From contig JACKAA010000001.1 of NCBI GenBank assembly GCA_020635275.1, forward strand, positions 806,001 to 870,000: 64,000 nt of DNA. Direction: 5' to 3'. Source of the stretch: Ignavibacteriales bacterium (GTDB lineage: Bacteria; Bacteroidota; Ignavibacteria; Ignavibacteriales; Melioribacteraceae). The position numbers were made by a program, and so were the translations under genes. Below, piece by piece: positions 1-6,968 of the stretch (positions within the stretch are counted from its first letter, which is position 1; each line of letters starts with the position of its first letter). Under the pieces are notes generated by a model, which saw nothing but the letters and a program-made list of their open reading frames with translations, ran no database searches and was not told where the DNA came from.

Positions 1-1337
1 TTTAGATCTTGATCTGGATTTTCGAACATAGCTTTTTCAAATCTGAAAATTACCTGAACCCACCGGGAAAATATTATTTGCTCAAGTTGTAGAGTTTTGA
101 ATGTTTCTTCTAAAATTTTGACTTTTTCTTCATCAGATATATTTAGCATTCCTTGCAGCCAATTTGGATTGGAAGCAAATCTGCCAAACAACATTGCTAT
201 TGCTTCAGTCGTAAAAATGTGAGCATGTTCTCTTAAAACCCAAGGCAGATTCATACTTACATATTTATCATAAACCGCATGACCAAACTCATGCAGCATT
301 GTTCCCATCCATTTATAGTTTGGTTTAATGTTGCATAAAACTCTTACATCACCTTCTTTATCTATTTGTGTGCAGTATGCGTGTTGATATTTCCCTTCTT
401 TTTCGTAAAGGTCACTTTTTGCAAGCATATCTTTTATTTCAAGTCCAATGCCCGAAAAATAATCATCAGTCAGTTTTTCAATATTTTGATCTTCAAAATA
501 TTTGTCCAAATCTAATTCATAAATACTTGGTCCCTGCTGAAAAAATTTATCCTGATAATGCCACGGCATTAAATCATCTTTTTGAACTCTATATCGCTTT
601 GTTAAATATTCATCAATTTCATTTTTAATTTCTACGAATTTTGGTTTGGTCAATTCGTCAAGTTTATCAAAAAGATTATCTAAAAATTCAGGTTCAAGTT
701 CACTTAATGTTAAACTCATTTGATGATAATTTTCATATCCTAAATTCTTTGCTGCTTCATTTCTTAGCTTTACTAATTTAATAACGTCTTCAGAAACTTT
801 ACTTCCTATTTGCTTACTTGCTTTCCAGGTTTCTTCAAGTTCATCTGAATCTGTAGAATCTTCTAATATTTTATCAATTTCATTATCAGTTAATTTTTTG
901 CCATTTACTTCTGCGCGATAAGTGGAAAATGTTTGTTCAATTTTACTGGAAAGTGCTACTGTCTTCACTAACAATTCTTTATCAATTTGAAACTCTGAAT
1001 AAGAATTAAACAATACTTCTATTTCCCTTTGGTTTACTTCATCAGTAATTTCTTCTGATTCTTTAAACTTTTTGAGTTTCTCAAAATCTTCTTTATTGGC
1101 AAAAACCTTTTTTAGCTTCAATTCAAGCTCGGCAGTTTTTGTGTAATCTTCCGGTTTACCTGAAATAGTTGCATTAAAGTTGGAGAGACTTAATTCTCTG
1201 CTAAGATCAACTGCTTTACTTTCAAACGATTTTATAAATTCTAAAAAATCTTTTCCCAAAATCTTATCCTTTTCTACTTTGTCATTCCCACGAAAGTGGG
1301 AATCCAATATTGACTTATAGATTCCCGATAAAAACAT
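1..1337 (-). CDS. M2/M3-like zinc carboxypeptidase/oligopeptidase, partial
   Basis: About 445 residues are readable before the window edge cuts the C-terminus. The zinc site is HEFGHAVYDKY, with a likely third ligand in TTEAIAMLFGRF about 25 residues later. This is the gluzincin pattern of the M2/M3 peptidases. The N-terminal part (ELSLSNFNATISGKPEDY, EQTFSTYRAEVNGK, STDSDELEETWKASKQIG) resembles the bacterial proteins usually annotated as M2 family metallopeptidase. The role is probably hydrolysis of short peptides. The only in-frame ATG before the conserved region (1337) lies inside a palindromic repeat, and no signal peptide follows it. The N-terminus may therefore have been rewritten by the repeat, or initiation may use another codon. 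It follows the GroES-like gene on the same strand. Confidence 0.85.
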   Translation of the reverse strand, partial: MFLSGIYKSILDSHFRGNDKVEKDKILGKDFLEFIKSFESKAVDLSRELSLSNFNATISGKPEDYTKTAELELKLKKVFANKEDFEKLKKFKESEEITDEVNQREIEVLFNSYSEFQIDKELLVKTVALSSKIEQTFSTYRAEVNGKKLTDNEIDKILEDSTDSDELEETWKASKQIGSKVSEDVIKLVKLRNEAAKNLGYENYHQMSLTLSELEPEFLDNLFDKLDELTKPKFVEIKNEIDEYLTKRYRVQKDDLMPWHYQDKFFQQGPSIYELDLDKYFEDQNIEKLTDDYFSGIGLEIKDMLAKSDLYEKEGKYQHAYCTQIDKEGDVRVLCNIKPNYKWMGTMLHEFGHAVYDKYVSMNLPWVLREHAHIFTTEAIAMLFGRFASNPNWLQGMLNISDEEKVKILEETFKTLQLEQIIFSRWVQVIFRFEKAMFENPDQDL

Positions 1338-1348
1338 TCGGGAATGAC
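1281..1348. repeat. Palindromic intergenic repeat, GTCATTCCC type
   Basis: The element is 68 bp and is bounded by perfect 9-bp inverted ends (GTCATTCCC and GGGAATGAC). It contains two hairpins: ATTCCCAC-GAAA-GTGGGAAT at 1284-1303, and a second with arms ATTCCCGA/TCGGGAAT at 1321-1345. Such REP-like elements are widespread in bacterial genomes. This copy sits between the GroES-like gene and the downstream peptidase and overlaps the peptidase's apparent start codon. Confidence 0.8.
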
Positions 1349-1363
1349 TTAAAAGAAATTTTA

Positions 1364-1726
1364 TTAATTAAACAAATCTTCATCACGCATTAAAAGAAGA
1401 ATTGCAGCTTGAGGTACAATTAACAATTTCTGTTTATCAATTTCGATTTCAACTGCATCTTTTCTTAAAAATATTGCAAAGTCGCCTTCTCTGCCTTGAA
1501 GAGGAATATATTTTGTTTCCTTATTTTCTTTCCATGGCTCGTCATCATCAGCCGGACTTGCAACCGGATATCCTGGACCAACTTTGATAATATAGCCGCC
1601 TTGAACTTTTTCTTTTTCTTTAACTCCAGGAGGAAGATACAAACCGGAATTTGTTTTTTCTAAATCTTCTTCGGGCTTAATTAATACCCGGTCACCAACA
1701 ATTATTATTTTTTTAGTATTAATCAT
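1364..1726 (-). CDS. GroES-like co-chaperone family protein
   Basis: This 120-residue protein has the Cpn10 core: IIIVGDRVLIKPEE near the N-terminus, SGLYLPPGVKEKEKVQGG (in place of the usual TxSGIxLP region), IIKVGPG, and a C-terminal segment around DFAIFLRKDAVEIEIDKQKLLIV. It is longer than canonical GroES (about 95) because of a charged DDDEPWKENKETKY insertion. No groEL is adjacent, so it is probably a divergent paralogue rather than the main GroES. An in-frame TTG lies at 1741, but the ATG at 1726 is preferred. It is probably cotranscribed with the peptidase gene that begins 26 bp downstream. Confidence 0.8.
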   Translation of the reverse strand: MINTKKIIIVGDRVLIKPEEDLEKTNSGLYLPPGVKEKEKVQGGYIIKVGPGYPVASPADDDEPWKENKETKYIPLQGREGDFAIFLRKDAVEIEIDKQKLLIVPQAAILLLMRDEDLFN

Positions 1727-1752
1727 TTTAATTGTTCTCAATTATTATTTTT

Positions 1753-1788
1753 ACAAAAATAGTAAAGATTGATCAATTGTTAAACAAA
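1753..1788 (-). promoter_or_regulatory. Bacteroidota-type promoter for the GroES-like gene
   Basis: On the minus strand, TATTTTTGT (1761-1753) fits TAnnTTTGY exactly. A TTTG lies 23 nt upstream (1788-1785), slightly farther than the usual spacing. It lies 27 bp before the ATG. Confidence 0.45.
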
Positions 1789-1904
1789 CTAATGAACATT
1801 AGTATTTTGAATTCCAAATTTTATTTATTATCAACATGTAATTTTCAAAATATTTATATATTAGAATTTATTAATAGAATTTTTGACAAAAGTTATTTTT
1901 TGAA

Positions 1905-2294
1905 ATGCGGAAAGTCTTATTTATTAGTTTTGGATTTTTATTTGTTGCGCTTGGCGTTTTTGGAATTTTTCTTCCCATAATGCCAACAACAATTTTCTTA
2001 ATTATTGCTTCTTACTTTTTTATGAAAAGCTCACCCGAATTATATGAGAAATTACTTAACAATAAATATTTGGGAAAATACATAAAAGACTATAAAGAAA
2101 AAAAAGGTATGCCGAAAAAAGCAAAAATAAATGCAATTTTACTTCTTTGGATTTCAATAACAATATCCGGCTATTTTTTTACGGAAAATATTTATTTGAG
2201 AGTTTTGTTGTTAATTATTGCCATTGGTGTAACAAGCTATATTGCATCAATAAAAAGTTTAAAACCGGAACCGATAAAGAATAAATATATTTGA
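1905..2294 (+). CDS. DUF454 (YbaN-type) inner membrane protein
   Basis: This small 129-residue membrane protein has an N-terminal helix pair (FISFGFLFVALGVFGIFLP then TTIFLIIASYFFMKSS) and two C-terminal helices (AILLLWISITISGYFF, YLRVLLLIIAIGVTSYI). The GxFLPxxPTTxFLxxAxxxFxxSSPxxYxxLxxNxxxGxxIxxY pattern is the signature of DUF454, whose role is unknown. Its TGA overlaps a TTG that could extend the following methyltransferase, but the downstream ATG is the likelier start there. The two genes run in the same direction and are probably cotranscribed. Confidence 0.85.
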   Translation: MRKVLFISFGFLFVALGVFGIFLPIMPTTIFLIIASYFFMKSSPELYEKLLNNKYLGKYIKDYKEKKGMPKKAKINAILLLWISITISGYFFTENIYLRVLLLIIAIGVTSYIASIKSLKPEPIKNKYI

Positions 2295-2338
2295 ATTTTA
2301 TAGTTGAATTTATTCTTAATTTAATAGACAAAATCATT

Positions 2339-2935
2339 ATGAAAGAAAAATGGAATTACAGATACAGCACTGAAGAATATTTTTTTGGTAAGGAGCCAAA
2401 TGAGTTCTTTAAAGAGCAGATTGATAAGTTGACTCTGGGCAGAGCTTTATTTATTGGAGATGGTGAAGGTAGAAATTCTGTCTATGCCGCTAAATTAGGC
2501 TGGGAAGTTGATTGTATTGATATTAGTGAAGTTGGAAAAGAAAAAGCTGGAAATTTAGCTAAAGAAAATAATGTTAGTATAAATTACATTGTTGATGACG
2601 CGCTGGAGTATAATTTTAAAACTAATTCCTATGATGCAGTCGTAGTAATATATTTTCATATTGATGAAGAGTTAAGAGAAAAAATTCATCAAAAATATCT
2701 TTCTGCACTTAAGCCGAACGGAACTATTATTTTATTGGTTTATGAAAAAGATCATCTCAGCTTAAATAGTAATGGTCCCTCTTCTTTGGAGTTACTTTAC
2801 TCTCTTGATAATATAGTTGAAGATTTTATTGATCTTGAATTTGACTTACTGAAAAAAGAAAAAATTTCACGTATAAAAAATGGTGTTCCTCAAGAAGCAA
2901 TTGTTATAAAATTTGTGGGAAGGAAGGACAATTGA
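2339..2935 (+). CDS. Class I SAM-dependent methyltransferase (TehB/thiopurine-like)
   Basis: The 198-residue protein has motif I ALFIGDGEGRNSVYAAKLG, the acidic strand end VDCIDIS for SAM ribose binding, and motif IV-like SYDAVVVIYFH. The opening WNYRYSTEEYFFGKEPNEFF matches the xWDxRY...YGxEPNxFL entry of small TehB-like methyltransferases. The substrate cannot be told from sequence; tellurite/selenite or small thiols are handled by relatives. The frame is open back to a TTG at 2291, but the ATG at 2339 begins the conserved region. It lies 45 bp after the DUF454 gene. Confidence 0.8.
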   Translation: MKEKWNYRYSTEEYFFGKEPNEFFKEQIDKLTLGRALFIGDGEGRNSVYAAKLGWEVDCIDISEVGKEKAGNLAKENNVSINYIVDDALEYNFKTNSYDAVVVIYFHIDEELREKIHQKYLSALKPNGTIILLVYEKDHLSLNSNGPSSLELLYSLDNIVEDFIDLEFDLLKKEKISRIKNGVPQEAIVIKFVGRKDN

Positions 2936-2956
2936 ATATCAATTCTTACTTAAAAC

Positions 2957-3023
2957 GTCATCACGAGCATAGTGAAATGATCTAAAAACTCAGATTGCTT
3001 CGTCGTGAACTCCTCGCAATGAC
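2957..3023. repeat. Short imperfect palindromic repeat, GTCATnnCGAG type
   Basis: A 67-bp intergenic element has ends GTCATCACGAG and CTCGCAATGAC, complementary except for two mismatches. Its interior includes GATTGCTTCGTCGTGAAC. The sequence resembles the common GTCATTGCGAGGA...AAGCAATCT repeats scattered through many bacterial genomes. It lies between the methyltransferase and the dynamin-like gene. Confidence 0.65.
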
Positions 3024-3124
3024 TTCAAGAACTTTTTTTCAAAACATTATAATAAATTTTTAAATTAAAATCATCTTACATTTCTTATATTTAATTGATT
3101 ATTTCAATCAATCATGGAAATAAA

Positions 3125-4843
3125 ATGCAATCCCAATTAATAAATGAAAAGTTTTCTATTTATCAATTTAAGATTATTGATTTTCTAAAAGCTCTTCATC
3201 AATTTACTATTGATGGGGGCAATCCCGATTTTCAAATAATTATAAGTGACTTACGCTCAAATATTAGTGAACCATTTTTGTTTGTTGTTGTTGGTGAAGT
3301 GAAGTCCGGAAAAAGCAGTTTTATAAACGCTCTGTTAAAAGAAGATGTTTGTAAAGTAGATGCCGCTCCTTGTACAGATGTTGTTCAAAAATTAGAATAT
3401 TCAGAAATAAAAAGTGAAAATCAATTAAGTGAATTTTATAAGCGAATTGGTGTTCCTGCTGAAATTCTAAAATCAATTGCAATAGTTGATACACCGGGAA
3501 CAAACACAATTATTAAACATCATCAAGAAATTACACAAAAGTTTGTGCCAAATAGCGATCTGGTTTTATTTGTGTTTCCGGCAAAAAATCCACATACTCA
3601 ATCAGCGTGGGATTTGTTGGATTACGTTAATGAAGAATGGAAAAAGAAAGTTGTATTCATTTTACAACAAGCAGATTTAGCTCGACCGGATGAACTTTTC
3701 ACAAATATTGAAAAAGTAAAAGAATATGCTATTCAAAGAGGGATTACCTCACCAATTGTATTTACAACGTCTGCAATTTTAGAATTGGAAGGAAAAGAAA
3801 ATTCCGGTTTTGCAGAAATTAGAGAATTTATAAACAATACAATTACCGGCAGCAAACATTTGAAATTGAAATTGGATTCAATTTTATCAACCGCTGATCA
3901 AGTGATTGATAAATCAAACACAAGTTTAAATCAGTTAAAAACTACTCTGGAAAAAGATTTAGCTTTTGCTATAAAAATTAAATTAAGATTGGAAACCGGT
4001 GAAAAACATTCCACTTATGAAATTAAATCTTTGGTTGAGCGTTTAGTCGCAAACTATGATAAAATTTCTTACGAAGTTAAAGAAGAGTTTGAAGAAGGTC
4101 TTTCAGTTTTCTCATTATTCAAAAGAACATTTGGTGCAATTTTTAACAAAGAAAGTTCTATTCAAAATTGGATTAAAGAATTACAAAAAAGGTTTGAGTC
4201 AAAGCTTCATAATTCTTTTGAAGATATTGCCGATTACGGTGCAAAACATTTTTTAAGTGGAATTAGACAATTACTCCAAACTCTTATTGATGAGTTGGAT
4301 ATGAAAGAACAGCAGAAAATTAAAAAAGATGAACTCTATGTAAAAATAGGTGAGGAGCGCTCAGAAGTTATACATGATGTAAAGTTGAAAGTAACTGATC
4401 TTTTAGCAAATGATTCATTCAATACTTTTCTAAATTCAAATCCATCAAATATTGCTCCTACTGCAATGGGCGGAGGTTTAATCGCAATAGTCGGTGCAAT
4501 AATTTTATCAACAACTCAAGTCGCTTTTTTAGATATAACCGGGGGAATTTTAACCGGTGCCGGATTATTAATTGCAGGCGGAGTTTTAATATTTAAAAAA
4601 TCAAAAATTGTTAAACAATTTAAAGAAGGATTAGATTCCGGGAAATCAAAATTTGAAAGTGAATTGACCTCAAAGCTAAACAGTAAACTCAAATTGATTT
4701 ACGAAGATATAAACAGAAGTTTTATTCCATTTTATGAGTATACAGAAAGTGAAGAAAAAAGATTGACACCGTTATTTCAGAAAATCAAAGATATAAAAGA
4801 AGATTTTCTAAAATTGAAGAATGAGATAAACAATAATTTTTAA
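3125..4843 (+). CDS. Dynamin-like large GTPase with C-terminal membrane hairpin
   Basis: This 572-residue protein opens with a helical region followed by the GTPase domain. G1 is VVVGEVKSGKSSFINALL, followed by the switch region APCTDVVQKLEY. G3 is IVDTPGTNT and G4 is LQQADLARPDE, where the usual (N/T)KxD appears as QQAD. A long helical stalk follows, then two hydrophobic stretches near residues 445-505 (APTAMGGGLIAIVGAIIL and ITGGILTGAGLLIAGGVLIF) resembling the membrane paddle of bacterial dynamin-like proteins, then a coiled tail. Related proteins bind and remodel membranes, and some act in membrane repair or phage defence. It stands alone, with a repeat before it and the hipB operators after it. 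A TTG at 3095 is an alternative start. Confidence 0.85.
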   Translation: MQSQLINEKFSIYQFKIIDFLKALHQFTIDGGNPDFQIIISDLRSNISEPFLFVVVGEVKSGKSSFINALLKEDVCKVDAAPCTDVVQKLEYSEIKSENQLSEFYKRIGVPAEILKSIAIVDTPGTNTIIKHHQEITQKFVPNSDLVLFVFPAKNPHTQSAWDLLDYVNEEWKKKVVFILQQADLARPDELFTNIEKVKEYAIQRGITSPIVFTTSAILELEGKENSGFAEIREFINNTITGSKHLKLKLDSILSTADQVIDKSNTSLNQLKTTLEKDLAFAIKIKLRLETGEKHSTYEIKSLVERLVANYDKISYEVKEEFEEGLSVFSLFKRTFGAIFNKESSIQNWIKELQKRFESKLHNSFEDIADYGAKHFLSGIRQLLQTLIDELDMKEQQKIKKDELYVKIGEERSEVIHDVKLKVTDLLANDSFNTFLNSNPSNIAPTAMGGGLIAIVGAIILSTTQVAFLDITGGILTGAGLLIAGGVLIFKKSKIVKQFKEGLDSGKSKFESELTSKLNSKLKLIYEDINRSFIPFYEYTESEEKRLTPLFQKIKDIKEDFLKLKNEINNNF

Positions 4844-4863
4844 ATATGTATAAAACACAATTT

Positions 4864-4881
4864 TTACTGCTATAACAGTAA
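4864..4881. promoter_or_regulatory. HipB operator O1
   Basis: TTACTG-CTATAA-CAGTAA is a perfect 6-bp inverted repeat with a 6-bp spacer. It is the first of three near-identical palindromes upstream of hipB, each starting exactly 71 bp after the previous one. HipB proteins are known to bind several palindromic operators in their own promoter region, so assignment to this HipB is a strong inference. Confidence 0.75.
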
Positions 4882-4934
4882 TTTTATTTGTTTTTTCTTT
4901 CCAATTCAATAAATATTTATATAATCATAATTAT

Positions 4935-4952
4935 TTACTGCTTTAACAGTAA
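4935..4952. promoter_or_regulatory. HipB operator O2
   Basis: TTACTG-CTTTAA-CAGTAA has perfect arms. It ends 6 bp before the predicted -33 TTG, so bound repressor would abut the upstream edge of the promoter. Confidence 0.75.
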
Positions 4953-4958
4953 TTTTTA

Positions 4959-4989
4959 TTGACAATCTAATTAATTTATCTTATTTTGC
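4959..4989 (+). promoter_or_regulatory. Predicted promoter of the hipBST operon
   Basis: A TTG at 4959-4961 (within TTGACA) is followed after 19 nt by TTATTTTGC (4981-4989), one mismatch from the Bacteroidota element TAnnTTTGY. The spacing matches that seen upstream of rpmH. Transcription would begin near 4996, between O2 and O3, which suits negative autoregulation by HipB. Confidence 0.5.
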
Positions 4990-5005
4990 AAAGAAACATA
5001 TATTT

Positions 5006-5023
5006 TTACCGTTTTAACAGTAA
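5006..5023. promoter_or_regulatory. HipB operator O3
   Basis: TTACCG-TTTTAA-CAGTAA has one mismatched arm base relative to O1 and O2. It lies just after the predicted transcription start and 12 bp before the hipB ATG. Confidence 0.7.
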
Positions 5024-5035
5024 TATATTGCTAAT

Positions 5036-5266
5036 ATGTCGAATATTTCAAAAATAGTAAAATATCATAGAAAACAAAGCGGCCTTTCTCAAAAGGAATT
5101 AGCTGATTTAGCTGGTGTTGGAAAAACTGTGATTTTTGATATCGAAAAAGGTAAAGAAACAATACAGTTTACTACATTAGTAAAAGTATTAGCTACGCTT
5201 AACATTACGTTAAAATTTGATAGCCCAATAATGAAAGAAATAAATGAAAAAAGCGAAAATATATAA
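5036..5266 (+). CDS. hipB: HipB-like XRE antitoxin/repressor
   Basis: The 76-residue protein is essentially one helix-turn-helix domain. SGLSQKELADLAGVGKTVIF forms the HTH core, and DIEKGKETIQFTTLVKVL completes the XRE fold. The C-terminal segment NITLKFDSPIM is typical of HipB partners of HipA/HipT kinases. It should repress its own operon by binding the three palindromes upstream and contribute to toxin control. Its 3' end overlaps the next gene by 23 bp in a different frame, so the genes are tightly coupled. The identification rests on both the protein pattern and the neighbouring kinase genes. Confidence 0.9.
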   Translation: MSNISKIVKYHRKQSGLSQKELADLAGVGKTVIFDIEKGKETIQFTTLVKVLATLNITLKFDSPIMKEINEKSENI

Positions 5267-5549
5267 CTTTGGGAAATTTGCCGGAATTCTATCTAAAATT
5301 GAATTTGGATATGAATTTGAGTACGATGAAGAATACTCTAATGAACCAATTTCCTTATCAATGCCAATCCAACATAAAAAATATAGTTATAAAAATTTTC
5401 CGCCTTTTTTTGATGGATTGCTTCCTGAAGGTAATCAACTAGACGCTTTGCTTAGACAAACAAAAATTGATAGAAATGATTATTTATCTCAATTAATTAA
5501 GATTGGTCAAGATTTAGTGGGTTCTGTAACCGTTGAGTCATTTGAATGA
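5244..5549 (+). CDS. hipS: HipS-like protein (detached HipA N-terminal subdomain)
   Basis: At 101 residues it matches only the first N-terminal subdomain of HipA: an opening strand KAKIYNFGKFAGILSK, then EPISLSMPIQHKKYSYKNFPPFFDGLLPEG, and the closing LIKIGQDLVGSVTVESFE. In the three-gene HipBST systems this subdomain is a separate protein, HipS, which acts as the antitoxin by inhibiting the kinase HipT. Length, order (B-S-T) and domain content all fit. It overlaps hipB by 23 bp and hipT by 4 bp (ATGA). The ATG at 5244 is the natural start. The function assignment is by family. Confidence 0.85.
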   Translation: MKKAKIYNFGKFAGILSKIEFGYEFEYDEEYSNEPISLSMPIQHKKYSYKNFPPFFDGLLPEGNQLDALLRQTKIDRNDYLSQLIKIGQDLVGSVTVESFE

Positions 5550-6475
5550 ATGTCTGTCCAATTACATATCAAAAAATTGAAAAAGGCAAATATTCAATAG
5601 ATGGTTTAAAATTATTATCAAGAAATTTAGATTCACTTAATAATTTAGCCTATACAAAAGAAGAACAACTTCAAGAGGCTGCTGCAAGAGCTACAAAATT
5701 ATCCATCCAAGGAGTTCAGCCAAAACTAAGTGCGAAACTAAATGTGAAGCAATCTTCTTTTGAATTAGTAGATAAGGGCGGAACTTTCATTTTAAAACCT
5801 CAAAATATATTATTTTCACAACTTCCCGAAAATGAAGATTTAACCATGAGGTTAGCATCTCAAATTAGATTAAAAATTCCTTTACATGGCTTAATTTATT
5901 CCAAAGACAATTCACTTACTTATTTTATAAAACGTTTTGACAGATATGGTAAAAACAAAAAAATTTCTGTTGAAGATTTTGCGCAGCTTGCCGGTAAAAA
6001 TAGAGATACAAAATATGATTATAGCATGGAAAGACTTGTAAAAATTATTGATATGTTTTGCACTTTTCCGGTTGTTGAAAAAGTAAAATTATTTAAGCTT
6101 ACCATATTCAATTTTTTAATCGGCAACGAAGATATGCATCTTAAAAATTTTTCTCTTATTTCTAAAAATGGTAAAATTGAATTTTCACCACATTATGATT
6201 TACTAAACACAACTATAGCAATTAAAAATGTAAAAGAAGAAATAGCGCTGCCAATTGAAGGCAAAAAAAATAATCTGAATAAAAAAAATCTTATTGATTA
6301 TTTTGGCAAGGAATTATTGTTGTTAAATCAAAAAATAATTAATCAAAATTTGGATGAAATTTTTAATTCAAAACCTAAATGGCATAACTTAATTGAAATA
6401 AGTTTTTTAAATAATGAAATGAAAGAAAAATATTATAATTTGTTAACTGAAAGATGGAAAAGAATTTTTAGCTAA
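5546..6475 (+). CDS. hipT: HipT-like serine/threonine kinase toxin
   Basis: This 309-residue kinase corresponds to the HipA core without the N-terminal subdomain. It begins with the CPITYQKI element, followed by YSIDGLKLLSRNL. The glycine-rich loop is LSIQGVQPKLSAKL (S53-I54-Q55), and its serine is the expected autophosphorylation position. The ATP-binding lysine is probably K84 in FILKPQ. The catalytic segment is GNEDMHLKN (D196, N201), and the metal-binding Asp is D218 in SPHYDLLN. All key residues are present, so the toxin looks active. Known HipA/HipT kinases phosphorylate aminoacyl-tRNA synthetases and halt translation (GltX for HipA, TrpS for E. coli HipT). The target here is unknown. 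Its ATG overlaps the hipS stop. Confidence 0.9.
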   Translation: MNVCPITYQKIEKGKYSIDGLKLLSRNLDSLNNLAYTKEEQLQEAAARATKLSIQGVQPKLSAKLNVKQSSFELVDKGGTFILKPQNILFSQLPENEDLTMRLASQIRLKIPLHGLIYSKDNSLTYFIKRFDRYGKNKKISVEDFAQLAGKNRDTKYDYSMERLVKIIDMFCTFPVVEKVKLFKLTIFNFLIGNEDMHLKNFSLISKNGKIEFSPHYDLLNTTIAIKNVKEEIALPIEGKKNNLNKKNLIDYFGKELLLLNQKIINQNLDEIFNSKPKWHNLIEISFLNNEMKEKYYNLLTERWKRIFS

Positions 6476-6476
6476 C

Positions 6477-6968
6477 ATGAAAACATTAGACTTCAAACCA
6501 AAAAAATCTAAAGAAGATTTTAGAAAAAATTATAAGCTTCATGATCTCGCAGAATATCATGGTAAAAATCTTTTAACACAATGGGGAATTGATTTTGAAG
6601 ATTTTGGTAAAGATAAACGGTATGAAAAAGTTTGGGAGAAAGGTGAAGATAAACCTGATATTATTGCTGAACTAAATGGCAAAAAATTTCTAATAGATTG
6701 GAAAGGGAAAACAAAAGAAGTATTCTGGGTTAATAAACGCGCTATTGATTCTTATCTGAATTGGTCAAATAAATTACAAATACCAATTATTATTTGTTTT
6801 TTTCTTTTCGATAAAAATTTTCAGCTAACAGATAGAAGATTTGCACTTGTTGGTCACCATAAGCATGAAATTATTTCTGACAAAGCTTGGGATAAAAATG
6901 ATGTTGTAAAATTTAACCCAGATTTGCCGCTATTTACAAAAACCAATATTAAGAAGGAATTATTATAA
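6477..6968 (+). CDS. PD-(D/E)XK nuclease-fold protein linked to hipBST
   Basis: The 163-residue protein is not a family I can name. Its pattern is that of a small PD-(D/E)XK nuclease: an N-terminal helix with LAEYHGKNLL (E26), then KPDIIAELNGKKFLIDWKGK giving P60-D61 ... D74-W75-K76, followed by VFWVNKRAIDSYLNW. Those residues would form the metal site of a restriction-endonuclease-like fold. The C-terminal half (IPIIICFFLFDKN, RRFALVGHHKHE) is compatible with the remaining strands. It starts one base after the hipT stop (TAAcATG), so translation is almost certainly coupled to the toxin kinase. A DNA- or RNA-cleaving role is inference; it could instead be an inactive binding module. Confidence 0.7.
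   Translation: MKTLDFKPKKSKEDFRKNYKLHDLAEYHGKNLLTQWGIDFEDFGKDKRYEKVWEKGEDKPDIIAELNGKKFLIDWKGKTKEVFWVNKRAIDSYLNWSNKLQIPIIICFFLFDKNFQLTDRRFALVGHHKHEIISDKAWDKNDVVKFNPDLPLFTKTNIKKELL

Noticed and set aside
1732..1980. Plus-strand open frame of 82 codons
   Set aside because: It overlaps the GroES promoter and the start of the DUF454 gene in another frame and has no family features.
4864..5023. Possible mini CRISPR array (three evenly spaced short palindromes)
   Set aside because: Repeats are only 18 bp, the intervening DNA holds a promoter, there are no cas genes, and the repeats are operator-like palindromes just before a HipB gene.
5244..6475. A single hipA broken by a frameshift
   Set aside because: Each part has its own start, the overlap is a clean ATGA, the lengths match HipS and HipT, and the kinase has its own conserved N-terminal CPI element.
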